In this document: positions 18,979 through 26,801 of the stretch, piece after piece
Numbering within the stretch: the first letter of the stretch is position 1
How the letters are laid out: every line of letters begins with the position of its first letter
Source of the DNA: Colwellia sp. M166
GTDB lineage: Bacteria > Pseudomonadota > Gammaproteobacteria > Enterobacterales > Alteromonadaceae
Direction of reading: 5' to 3'
Assembly (NCBI RefSeq): GCF_024585285.1
Contig: NZ_CP040755.1
Coordinates: forward strand, 2,356,001-2,420,000
DNA: 64,000 nt
Notes under the pieces: model-generated
Databases searched by the model: none
What the model was told of the DNA's origin: nothing
The model's input: only the letters and a program-made list of their open reading frames with translations
Translations under genes and position numbers: made by a program

Positions 18979-20094
18979 CTAGTAATTTTTACTCTTAGCT
19001 AACACAACCATATCATCACGATGAATAACCACTTTACTTGGGCAACAACCCAGTAAAGTAGCAATCTCATCACTTTTCTTACCTTGAATACGCTTTAAAT
19101 CACGATAATTATATTGGCTGATACCTTTTGCAATAGGCTGCTGGTTCTTACCATCATACACATCAATACAATCACCGACTTTAAAATTGCCACTTACCTC
19201 TGAGATACCTGATGGCAGCAACGATGCACCTTTTTCGGTTAATGCACTAACAGCCCCCATATCTAACATGACCTTACCATTACTTTTTAAAGTATGTTTT
19301 AACCAATGCTTCCGCGCTCGTGTTGCGCCTTGTTGAGCAATAAAGTGCGTGCCAGGATTTTCACCAGATAGAAGTTGTTCAAACACTTCACCACGACTAC
19401 CATTTAAAATATAGGTTTCAATGCCATTTTCTACCGCTTTTTCAGCCGCTTGAATTTTTGTTTTCATGCCACCCGTAGCAATGTGATTATGGGTCGCGCC
19501 AGCCATGGCATAAATGGCATCATCAATTTTTGCTATTTCAGGAACTAACTTAGCTTGCGGATTTAAACGCGGATCTTGTTCAAAAACCCCATCTACATCA
19601 CTTAAAATGAATAAACTATCAGCTTCACTGACTAAAGCAACTAATGCCGCTAGGTTATCATTGTCGCCGACCTTTAATTCTTCAGTGGCTACCGTATCAT
19701 TTTCATTAACAATCGGAATAACACCGTTTTCTAATAATATTCTTAAGGTGTTTTTAATATTAATGTAACGCTGGCGGTCTTTTAAATCGCCATGGGTGAT
19801 CAATAATTGGCTGCATGGTACATCAAAAAAACGCTGCCAATTTGCCATCATCTTCATCTGACCAACCGCTGCCATAGCTTGTTTAGTGGGGATTGAGGGG
19901 TTAGGAGAGCCGTGCGTGATCAAACTCCTGCCAGCGGCAACGCTACCAGATGATACGAGGATAATTTCTTTACCCGCTTGCTGACATTGTGTAATAAAGC
20001 GAGCAATAGCAAGTAGGTACTTACCACTACACCCCTTAGCATCAGGAGACACTAAAGCACTACCAACCTTTATCACTGCACGATTAAATTTCAT
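18979..20094 (-). CDS. proB: Glutamate 5-kinase
   Basis: ProB phosphorylates glutamate, the first and feedback-inhibited step of proline synthesis. The 371 residues consist of an amino-acid-kinase domain (about 1-255; VIKVGSALVSPD, SSGSVAAGR, NENDTVATEELKVGDND, GGMKTKIQAA) and a C-terminal PUA domain (about 275-365). The length matches E. coli (367). It is the first gene of proBA. The upstream 440-bp region is shared with the divergent acyltransferase gene. Confidence 0.96.
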   Translation of the reverse strand: MKFNRAVIKVGSALVSPDAKGCSGKYLLAIARFITQCQQAGKEIILVSSGSVAAGRSLITHGSPNPSIPTKQAMAAVGQMKMMANWQRFFDVPCSQLLITHGDLKDRQRYINIKNTLRILLENGVIPIVNENDTVATEELKVGDNDNLAALVALVSEADSLFILSDVDGVFEQDPRLNPQAKLVPEIAKIDDAIYAMAGATHNHIATGGMKTKIQAAEKAVENGIETYILNGSRGEVFEQLLSGENPGTHFIAQQGATRARKHWLKHTLKSNGKVMLDMGAVSALTEKGASLLPSGISEVSGNFKVGDCIDVYDGKNQQPIAKGISQYNYRDLKRIQGKKSDEIATLLGCCPSKVVIHRDDMVVLAKSKNY

Positions 20095-20536
20095 AATAAC
20101 CCACCCTCTTTAATATCTACTTAGCTTGCCTTGAAAAGTGGTTACTTGGCAATCATCTTTTGCACTTAATATAGACTTGTTTGTTATTTTCTACTGCTTA
20201 ATGGCATTAGCATGGCCAATGCATTATTTTTCTATGCTGGATTTTCTATTTATTGCTCAATAATCCTAAGCAATAAATTAATGGTGCGTTTTTATCCAAT
20301 ATGAAATATCGTTTGTATGCACCAATTTATATGCATAATAACAATAATCTTAGTGAAACATGGCAACTCAACTAGTATTTTTGTGACTTTCATCACAATT
20401 AACAACACCATCAACAATAAGCACAATCTCGACTTAACGTTGTTACGCTTAATTTTTTAACGATTTTTACTGAAAAATAAGCTGAAAACCATTAATATTG
20501 TTCTCAGCATTTGTCTTAATTGATTTTTGGTTTTTT
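20095..20536. other. AT-rich divergent regulatory region, proB / acyltransferase
   Basis: 442 bp without a convincing gene. It must carry the proB promoter (leftward) and the promoter for the acyltransferase-channel pair (rightward). The only strong motif I find is the CRP-type site at 20382-20397. Confidence 0.6.
20382..20397. promoter_or_regulatory. Consensus CRP (cAMP receptor protein) binding site
   Basis: TGTGA-CTTTCA-TCACA matches the TGTGA-N6-TCACA core exactly and is flanked by T- and A-rich sequence as in strong E. coli sites. It lies 140 bp before the acyltransferase start and 288 bp before the proB start, so the former is the likelier target. Confidence 0.7.
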
Positions 20537-21442
20537 ATGTTAAATTTTTTACCCGGTGCGCTTACTGGCAGCCTTTCATTTTTACTTTATATTATCAACA
20601 CCCTATTTTGGCTTGTGCCGATTCTGGTATTTTCGCTATGTAAAGCCTTAGTTCCTTTAGCTTCATGGCAAAAGATTTTTAGCTATTTGTTAGATCAAAT
20701 GGCCAGTAACTGGGTGCTATTCAATACCTTTAATCAAAAACTATTCACTAAAACTAAAATGAATGTCACTGGTTTAGAAAAATTAAAAATGCAAGACTGG
20801 TATTTAGTGATTAGTAACCATCAAAGCTGGGTTGATATTCTCGTATTGCAACGAGTTTTGCATGGCCAGATCCCATTTTTAAAATTCTTTCTGAAAAAAG
20901 AATTAATTTATGTGCCTTTCTTAGGTTTAGCATGGTGGGCGCTCGATTTTCCTTTTATGAAACGCTACAGCCAGCCTTTTTTAAAGAAAAATCCACATCT
21001 TAGAGGCAAAGATATAGAAACCACCAAAAAAGCCTGTGAGAAGTTCAAGCATAAACCGGTTAGTGTCATGAATTTTATTGAAGGTACGCGCTATACCGCC
21101 AAGAAACATAAGAAACAAAACTCGCCATTTGATCGGTTATTAAAGCCAAAAGCTGGCGGTATTGGTTTTGTTTTGCAAGCAATGAAAGGTAATCTAAGTA
21201 AGGTGGTTAACGTCAGCATTTATTATCCTGACGGCATCCCTACTTTTTTTGATTTTTTATCCGGCAAAGTGAAACGGGTCAGTGTTGCTATTGAAACTCA
21301 AGATATTGATGATTCACTCAAGGGCGATTACGTCAATGATCGTGCTTATAAAATTCAGTTTCAAAAGTGGGTCAATCAGTTGTGGCTTGATAAAGATAAA
21401 AAAATGCTTCAGCTTGAAGAGCAAGCCAACAAGGAAATGTAA
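20537..21442 (+). CDS. yihG: Membrane 1-acyl-glycerol-3-phosphate acyltransferase-like protein (YihG type)
   Basis: A 301-residue PlsC-family protein that should transfer acyl chains to lysophosphatidate at the inner membrane. Hydrophobic segments occupy residues 5-60. The acyltransferase motif I is NHQSWVD, followed by VPFLGLAWWALDFPFMKRYS and motif III FIEGTRYT, collinear with E. coli YihG. The ATG at 20537 is chosen over a TTG at 20498, because the protein then begins at the first membrane helix as in homologues; ribosome-site evidence is weak for both. Its stop overlaps the next start (TAATG), so it is translationally coupled to the channel gene. A consensus CRP site lies upstream. Confidence 0.85.
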   Translation: MLNFLPGALTGSLSFLLYIINTLFWLVPILVFSLCKALVPLASWQKIFSYLLDQMASNWVLFNTFNQKLFTKTKMNVTGLEKLKMQDWYLVISNHQSWVDILVLQRVLHGQIPFLKFFLKKELIYVPFLGLAWWALDFPFMKRYSQPFLKKNPHLRGKDIETTKKACEKFKHKPVSVMNFIEGTRYTAKKHKKQNSPFDRLLKPKAGGIGFVLQAMKGNLSKVVNVSIYYPDGIPTFFDFLSGKVKRVSVAIETQDIDDSLKGDYVNDRAYKIQFQKWVNQLWLDKDKKMLQLEEQANKEM

Positions 21443-22707
21443 TGCAGGAAATAATCGCGTTCTGGTTAACTGAACAAGGTCTGCCGACAGCGTATAGTTC
21501 GTTAGGTGTTAGCATTATCGGCCTAGTGCTAATTTTATTATTTTGCAGTATCAGTTTTTATATCGCTAAAAACTATGTCCTGCTGTTTATTCATAAACTA
21601 ACTATTGCATCAAAGAACACGTGGGATGACCTCTTATTTGATCACCAAGTGTTTTCGCGAATATCTTTGCTGGTTCCTCTAGTCTTACTGTTATTGCTAA
21701 CACCATTATTAGTCAATACCGACTCTCTACTTGCTACTGTACTTATTGTTTTTGCCAAAATTGGGCTTTGTTTTCAAATTGCACGTAGCATTAGCTCGGT
21801 ACTTAATGTTATCAATAGCCTTTATCGACAAACAGCGAGCGAGCGTTATTTACCATTAAATTCAACCTTACAAGTTATTAAACTGGTGGTATATTTAGTG
21901 GCCAGCATACTGGCGGTATCGCTGGTATTAGACCGCTCACCACTTTATTTACTGAGTGGTTTAGGTGCCTTAACCGCGGTATTAATTTTAGTCTTTCAAG
22001 ATACCATTAAAGGTTTAGTTGCCAGTATTCAAATTTCAGCGAACAAAATGGTCGCACCTGGCGATTGGATTGAATTACCGAAATATGGTGCTGATGGCGA
22101 TGTTATTGAAATTGGTTTGAATACCGTCAAAGTTAAAAACTTTGATAATACCGTTACAACCGTACCAACTTATGCCTTAACCAGTGGTTCATTTAAAAAC
22201 TGGCGTGGCATGCTTAACTCTGGTGGTCGGCGCATTAAGCGCGCCATTGTTATTGATGTTCGTAGTATTAAATTCTATAGCCAAGAGCAGCTTGAAGCAC
22301 TAAAGTCAGTGCAACTTATCAGTAACTACCTTGCTGAAAAACAAGCTGAAATTAAAAAAGAAACCGCTCAAGCCATCAGTAAAGCACCACTGACGGCCGC
22401 AACAATAAATACTCGGCAGTTAACTAATATTGGCACTTTTAGAGCTTACATTAGCGCTTATTTAAAGCAGCACAGAAATGTTCATCACGAAATGACTTGC
22501 ATGGTGAGACAACTCCCGGCCACTGAGGTTGGTTTACCGCTAGAGCTATACTTTTTCAGCAATGATCAAAGCTGGGTTAACTACGAAGCAATTCAAGCCG
22601 ATATATTTGATCACCTTTATGCCGCCGCACCACTGTTTGATTTAAGGGTTTTTCAACACCCTAGTGGCCACGATTGGCACAGTTCAAAAGTTAGCGCTGA
22701 CGCATAA
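21442..22707 (+). CDS. ybdG: Mechanosensitive channel, MscS family, YbdG type
   Basis: A 421-residue inner-membrane channel protein. About five membrane segments (15-190) lead into the MscS pore and beta domain (GLGALTAVLILVFQDTIKGLVASI, GDWIELPKYGADGDVIEIG, VKNFDNTVTTVPT), then the YbdG-specific C-terminus (GGRRIKRAIVIDV, LTNIGTFRAY, HEMTCMVRQLP). YbdG in E. coli is a miniconductance channel linked to osmotic stress. The start overlaps the acyltransferase stop by one base. Its 3' end overlaps convergent tesB by 17 bp. Confidence 0.92.
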   Translation: MQEIIAFWLTEQGLPTAYSSLGVSIIGLVLILLFCSISFYIAKNYVLLFIHKLTIASKNTWDDLLFDHQVFSRISLLVPLVLLLLLTPLLVNTDSLLATVLIVFAKIGLCFQIARSISSVLNVINSLYRQTASERYLPLNSTLQVIKLVVYLVASILAVSLVLDRSPLYLLSGLGALTAVLILVFQDTIKGLVASIQISANKMVAPGDWIELPKYGADGDVIEIGLNTVKVKNFDNTVTTVPTYALTSGSFKNWRGMLNSGGRRIKRAIVIDVRSIKFYSQEQLEALKSVQLISNYLAEKQAEIKKETAQAISKAPLTAATINTRQLTNIGTFRAYISAYLKQHRNVHHEMTCMVRQLPATEVGLPLELYFFSNDQSWVNYEAIQADIFDHLYAAAPLFDLRVFQHPSGHDWHSSKVSADA

Positions 22708-23548
22708 CGCCTTCTTGCATTGTAGAGGCGACAAGCAAACCTTCACGGTTAAATATTTGCCCTTTAACTAGGCCTCTACCACCGCTAGCTGATGGGCTAT
22801 CTATACTATAAAGCAGCCATTCATCTAAACGGAATGGCCGATGAAACCACATCGAATGATCTATTGTTGCCAATTGAAAGTTTGGTTGCCAATAACTCAC
22901 CCCATGTGGGAATAAAGCGGTCGGCAAAAATGAAAAATCAGAGGTATAAGCCAGTAAATATGTATGGATACGAAGATCATCCGGCAGACTGCCATTTGCC
23001 TTAATCCACATATAACATTTAGCTTCAGTTTTTTCAGGATTTAACCAATTATATTGCTGAACGGCTCTGGTCTCTATTGGCTTTTCAGATAGAAATTTAC
23101 CACGAATCGTTTCCGGAATAGATGCTTGATTTTCAAAAATAAAATCGGTATATGATTGTAAATCCTCAGGCCCTGGCACCAATGGCATAGCATCTTGATG
23201 ATCAAAGCCCTGTTCTTGTTGCTGAAACGAAGCTGTCATATAAAAAATAGCTTGACCATTTTGAATAGCATTGACTCGACGGGTATTAAAACTACGACCA
23301 TCGCGAATATTTTCAACTTGATATACCACAGGCTTGCTAGCATCACCGGGTCTTAAAAAATAAGAATGTAAGGAATGCACATTATGGGTTACTGCAACAG
23401 TTTCTTGTGCCGCCGATAACGCTTGTCCCATCACTTGGCCACCAAATAAAGCTTTAAAACCTAAATCTTGGCTTTCACCACGGTAAATGCCTTGCTCTAT
23501 TCGTTCTAATTTTAATAACGCAGAAAGATCGTTTAATACCTGACTCAT
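22691..23548 (-). CDS. tesB: Acyl-CoA thioesterase II
   Basis: TesB hydrolyses medium and long acyl-CoA. The 285 residues form the double hot-dog fold. The N-terminal block LFGGQVMGQALSAAQETV, the YFLRPGDASKPVVYQVE strand, and the catalytic Asp (ATIDHSMWFHRPF), Ser/Thr (SPSASGGRGLV) and Gln (STMQEGVMR) regions all match E. coli TesB (286 aa). The last residues overlap the 3' end of the convergent channel gene. Confidence 0.95.
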   Translation of the reverse strand: MSQVLNDLSALLKLERIEQGIYRGESQDLGFKALFGGQVMGQALSAAQETVAVTHNVHSLHSYFLRPGDASKPVVYQVENIRDGRSFNTRRVNAIQNGQAIFYMTASFQQQEQGFDHQDAMPLVPGPEDLQSYTDFIFENQASIPETIRGKFLSEKPIETRAVQQYNWLNPEKTEAKCYMWIKANGSLPDDLRIHTYLLAYTSDFSFLPTALFPHGVSYWQPNFQLATIDHSMWFHRPFRLDEWLLYSIDSPSASGGRGLVKGQIFNREGLLVASTMQEGVMRQR

Positions 23549-23703
23549 ACAAACATTTACTCTAATTAATCATTATTTACTAAAAAATAGTATAACGTGC
23601 TATCGCATTAAAAATAACGTTATAAATATTTAATACTGCTGATTGGGAAAATAACTCCTATAAATGCCCCCACAGATAAATATATATGCAGAAGATTCGA
23701 GTT

Positions 23704-23766
23704 TATACCAACTCTATTAAGTTTGTTCACTGTCTGGGGAGAAACTTAGTAGAACTAGTATTATAT
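23704..23766. repeat. Palindromic repeat related to 17576-17708
   Basis: TATACCAACTCTATTAAGTT at the left and AAACTTAGTAGAACTAGTAT at the right are imperfect inverted repeats; the left arm shares the TATACCAAnTCTAnTAA core with the outer arm at 17576. The centre TTCACTGTCTGGGGAGAA resembles the TTCCACTCAGCGAGAA region of the other copy. It is probably a member of a dispersed non-autonomous family. Confidence 0.6.
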
Positions 23767-23803
23767 GTTGATCTTAACAAAAATCTAATATAGATTCCCA
23801 TAA

Positions 23804-23817
23804 GTGATTCATATCAC
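23804..23817. promoter_or_regulatory. CRP/FNR-family-like dyad
   Basis: GTGATTCATATCAC is a perfect 5-bp dyad (GTGAT-N4-ATCAC) intermediate between CRP (TGTGA-N6-TCACA) and FNR (TTGAT-N4-ATCAA) sites, 30 bp before the GTG start at 23847. Which regulator binds, if any, cannot be told from the sequence. Confidence 0.4.
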
Positions 23818-23846
23818 GTCATACAAAATTTTATAAAGAGGCCATT

Positions 23847-24101
23847 GTGCACGCAGTTCTTGACCGAGAAGTCTTACTAGAAAGACGCCAGTATTCACCT
23901 GAGCAATCAAGCTTATGGGATAAATTATCATTGGCACAGAAATTTGCTACCAGTAGCTTAACCCAATTTGGTTATGACCTTACGTTTATCCGTAGCAGTA
24001 AATCAGGTAATATCGCGGTCTTGTTATGTGATAGTAATGCCGCAACGATTTCTGATGATGGTGAAATTGATACTGCACCTAATATTACCATTAGACCTTA
24101 A
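23847..24101 (+). CDS. Small conserved-looking protein of unknown function
   Basis: 84 residues from a GTG start with AAAGAGG 5 nt upstream, a good ribosome site. The protein is soluble, has no signal peptide or membrane segment, and ends in an acidic then Thr/Ile-rich tail (SDDGEIDTAPNITIRP). The central part (LTFIRSSKSGNIAVLLCDSNAATI) looks like two beta strands. I do not recognise the family. A strong terminator follows directly and a CRP/FNR-like dyad precedes it, so it is a self-contained transcription unit. Confidence 0.7.
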   Translation: MHAVLDREVLLERRQYSPEQSSLWDKLSLAQKFATSSLTQFGYDLTFIRSSKSGNIAVLLCDSNAATISDDGEIDTAPNITIRP

Positions 24102-24121
24102 TTCAGCAGTTAGCTAATATT

Positions 24122-24147
24122 AAAAAACCGCTAAAAAGCGGTTTTTT
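24122..24147. terminator. Bidirectional intrinsic terminator
   Basis: AAAAAACCGCT pairs with AGCGGTTTTTT around an AAAA loop, with A-run and T-run on opposite sides. It serves the rightward small gene at 23847-24101 and the leftward gene ending at 24159. Confidence 0.9.
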
Positions 24148-24158
24148 ATTACTTATTT

Positions 24159-24638
24159 TTACTGTTTGGTGCACAAGAAGGCTTCAACAATAATAATAAA
24201 ACCATTAATATTATTACTCGACCAAGCACGCCTTATTTCTTTACTCGCTTGGCTAATATGATTACTCAAAACCTTATAAGTACCTTGCCGGTAACCTTCA
24301 TAAACTTTTTTCACTGCTGACTGCAATTTACCTTTTGCTCGAACACTGTCATTAAAAATAGTTGCATAGTTATTAATCATCGGGGCAATAATATCAAACA
24401 TTTCACTGTCTTCAAGCGATGTAGCTGTAGCTCTTAAGTCAATAAAGCGCTGTTTGACACTCTCTTCATTACGCTGGGCAATAATTGCCATCATATCGAC
24501 ATAAGCTTTATTCTCTTTTTTTGTTGCTGAAATATCCCGTTTCATCAATATAATTTCACGTTGTAAGTTTTCAGCTTTAAAGAAAAAATAAATACTCACT
24601 ACGACAAATATTGCACTAATAGCTAAAACAAAAAACAT
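24159..24638 (-). CDS. Membrane-anchored coiled-coil protein of unknown function
   Basis: 159 residues. One membrane helix (about 3-22, VLAISAIFVVVSIYFFF) is followed by a charged helical stretch with heptad-like spacing (about 25-75), and then a helical domain ending in FIIIVEAFLCTKQ. There is no catalytic motif and no known family. It starts 27 bp after the stop of the TPR/degenerate-GGDEF gene, with AGGT 8 nt before its ATG, so the two are probably co-transcribed; that suggests a shared signalling role, which is inference. Confidence 0.7.
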   Translation of the reverse strand: MFFVLAISAIFVVVSIYFFFKAENLQREIILMKRDISATKKENKAYVDMMAIIAQRNEESVKQRFIDLRATATSLEDSEMFDIIAPMINNYATIFNDSVRAKGKLQSAVKKVYEGYRQGTYKVLSNHISQASKEIRRAWSSNNINGFIIIVEAFLCTKQ

Positions 24639-24665
24639 GACTTTACCTGCAGTTATATAATTTAA

Positions 24666-26498
24666 TTACTTAGTTTTGGTACTTTCACTCAAACGAGAAA
24701 GAAAAACATAAGGGTCAATATCTTGAATGTTCGGCGCCTCAATCGAACACCTGACTTTAACCGAATAATCACCTAGATTGGCAAAAAATTGAGTTTTTAT
24801 TGCCTGTTTTATATCGGTAAATTTAGTTATCACTTGCTCTGGTGTTTGGTGAGGACATAAAAATAAATACTCCCCTGCACTGATTACTCCTGCGTAGTCT
24901 TCCTCAGCAATATATTCATTAATAATAATGGCCAACGCTTTACTGACATCGAGCAGTGTTTTTTGGTTAAAATGAAAACTGAGTTCTTGCCAATTTTCAA
25001 CCACTAAATAAGCGACTGAAATATTATATTGATACTTTCTTGCCATTTTATATTGCTGTTGATACCAACGTTTGGTTTGTATCGGCTGTGCTAAGTGAGT
25101 TTTAGGTAATTCTTGCTCATCATAACCATGATTAAGTCGTTGGTGGTGCAGTTTAAAGCGATAGAAAACAGCAAAAAAAATACTACAACTTAGTGCCACA
25201 GCCAGTAAAGTAATCAGCATTTGTTGGTGATGATACTTATCAGTAAAAGTGAGACTTAACTGGCTTTTTTCCGCCAAGTTCAAGGCTAATTCCTTGGTTT
25301 TATTTTTAGCTATTTTTGCGCTACTCGCTAAAGATTTTCTGATATTGTCTTTCGGATAGAATCCTTGATATAACATCAAGTAACGTTTCTGTGCTTTAAT
25401 GGCTAGTTCGAATTTCTGTGTGGCATAATAGTAATCGCTGAGCAATAAAAACAGCTCTATTTGTTGCGGCGATAATACTAATGTTTCAGCTAGAGATTGA
25501 GCTGAAAGTAAAATTTCATTGGCTTCCGAGTGCTGATTTAATTCATACATCACCTTTACGAGGCTAGTTTTCGTCGTCAACTTAACCTGCGCCAAATTAT
25601 ATTGATTAAATACCAGCTGAGCATTAAGCAAGCGCTCTTTGGCTGTAGTAAACTGTCGCTGTTGATATAAAACTTGCCCTAAACCTAACTCAGCGAACGC
25701 TGCTCGAATAGTTAATTTATGCTGTTTAGCAAATTGCAGCGACTGCCAAAAAGCATTATACGCATCATCATATCGCTGTAGTTGATAATAACTATTAGCC
25801 ATTAAGTGATAGGTTCGTGCAACCCCTTGAGTTATTGACATATCATTGCGCAGCTTTAGCACATGATTAAGTAGTTCCACAGCATTTTCATACTCAGCCA
25901 AATTAAAATGTGCTTCAGCAATAATCTCTAACAAGGTAATTTGATCAACATTTCCCTGATTTTGACTCAGTAGGTATTCCACCTTATCTAGCTCGGCAAC
26001 TGCTAAGGTATAATTGGCACTTAACGAACAAGCGACCACTGAGTAAGCTAATGCCTGTAAGTGATAATTCATATCATGCGATTGTTCAGCCAACCAAGCT
26101 GCTTTTTCAGCCGTATCTCTCAACTGAATGTACTGACCTTGAGCATAATAGCCGCGGGCAATTTTTAGCAATAAATCCAGTTGTAGCGGCACATCAGCTG
26201 GTTCTATTTCGTTACCATATTGCGCAAATTGTAGCGCTGCAAGCAAATTACCACGATTAAATGCGACATCAGACAACAAAGAAAAAGCTATTATTACGGT
26301 ATCGGGGCTATAATTTTTACGACGATTTACGACTACCTGTGCAGCATCAACAATATCTTGGGAGATCAACGTAGCTTTATCTTGTAAATAATAGCCATTA
26401 AGTAACTGACGATAATTTTTAGCTATGTTACTCGGCTCTGCTGAACCAGTATTAGTGAGGCAAAAACTGAGGACAACTGCTAGCAGTATTTGCTTCAT
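24666..26498 (-). CDS. Exported TPR protein with one membrane helix and a degenerate GGDEF domain
   Basis: Taken from the ATG at 26498 (610 residues), because it begins a good signal peptide, MKQILLAVVLSFCLTNTGSA; upstream in-frame ATGs add a polar leader. Residues about 30-400 are helical TPR-like repeats (ALQFAQYGNEIEPAD, AHFNLAEYENAVELLNHVL, YHLMANSYYQLQRYDDAYNAF). A membrane helix near 430 (ITLLAVALSCSIFFAVFY) leads to a cytosolic domain with the outline of a GGDEF domain, but the signature is replaced by SAGEY and no I-site is seen. It is probably a non-catalytic receptor or scaffold. It is divergent from the GEMM riboswitch at 26621. Confidence 0.75.
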   Translation of the reverse strand: MKQILLAVVLSFCLTNTGSAEPSNIAKNYRQLLNGYYLQDKATLISQDIVDAAQVVVNRRKNYSPDTVIIAFSLLSDVAFNRGNLLAALQFAQYGNEIEPADVPLQLDLLLKIARGYYAQGQYIQLRDTAEKAAWLAEQSHDMNYHLQALAYSVVACSLSANYTLAVAELDKVEYLLSQNQGNVDQITLLEIIAEAHFNLAEYENAVELLNHVLKLRNDMSITQGVARTYHLMANSYYQLQRYDDAYNAFWQSLQFAKQHKLTIRAAFAELGLGQVLYQQRQFTTAKERLLNAQLVFNQYNLAQVKLTTKTSLVKVMYELNQHSEANEILLSAQSLAETLVLSPQQIELFLLLSDYYYATQKFELAIKAQKRYLMLYQGFYPKDNIRKSLASSAKIAKNKTKELALNLAEKSQLSLTFTDKYHHQQMLITLLAVALSCSIFFAVFYRFKLHHQRLNHGYDEQELPKTHLAQPIQTKRWYQQQYKMARKYQYNISVAYLVVENWQELSFHFNQKTLLDVSKALAIIINEYIAEEDYAGVISAGEYLFLCPHQTPEQVITKFTDIKQAIKTQFFANLGDYSVKVRCSIEAPNIQDIDPYVFLSRLSESTKTK

Positions 26499-26587
26499 TG
26501 AGCATTTTTTTTCCATGTTGTAGATGAATAAATCTGTCAGGGCTATAATAATCGTATTTGATTTCATTTAGTTTACTTTAAAAGTGG

Positions 26588-26615
26588 TTTACAAATGCAA
26601 TACATTACTTATAAT
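26588..26615 (+). promoter_or_regulatory. Sigma-70 promoter for the c-di-GMP riboswitch
   Basis: TTTACA (26588-26593), a 16-nt spacer and a perfect TATAAT (26610-26615) point rightwards. The start would be near 26622, exactly at the foot of the first hairpin of the riboswitch leader. It reads away from the TPR gene and into the antisense strand of the DUF885 gene. Confidence 0.7.
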
Positions 26616-26620
26616 CGCTA

Positions 26621-26713
26621 TTGAGCCGTTAAGGCTCAACAAGGGCAAACCCAGTGAAAACTGACGACGCAAAGTTACCGATCTAAGGGGCAACCTATGA
26701 TAGCGGAACTGCA
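26621..26713 (+). ncRNA. Cyclic di-GMP-I (GEMM) riboswitch, orphan and rightward-facing
   Basis: A hairpin TTGAGCC/GGCTCAA (26621-26639) is followed by the GEMM core: AAGGGCAAACC, a GAAA-capped stem (CAGT-GAAA-ACTG), the invariant GACGCAAAG, then a second arm with AGTT-A-CCG paired to CGG-AACT. The tetraloop-receptor-like CTAAG and TATGA sit opposite each other, and ATGATAGC lies at the expected place. These are the landmark parts of Rfam-type c-di-GMP-I aptamers, with compensatory base pairs. Downstream CAGTTC (26749-26754) could pair with GAACTG (26706-26711) of the second arm, a possible switching helix. No sense ORF follows; the next rightward gene is the AGDEF cyclase at 28800. Confidence 0.85.
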
Positions 26714-26801
26714 AAATTTAGATATAGTGGGGGCTTGTCTTAATTGAACAGTTCGCCGTCATAATCTCGGTATTCTTTGCGCGCTTTGCTTTGTACTCGA
26801 C

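Larger units (their letters stand above)
23549..23846. other. Intergenic region with repeat and CRP/FNR-like site
   Basis: About 300 bp between tesB (leftward) and a small rightward gene. It contains a palindromic repeat at 23704-23766 and a GTGATTCATATCAC dyad at 23804-23817. No other gene is visible. Confidence 0.55.

Noticed and set aside
26621..26639. TTGAGCC/GGCTCAA hairpin as an independent terminator for the TPR gene
   Set aside because: It lies upstream of that gene, has no U-run, and sits exactly at the predicted start of the riboswitch transcript.
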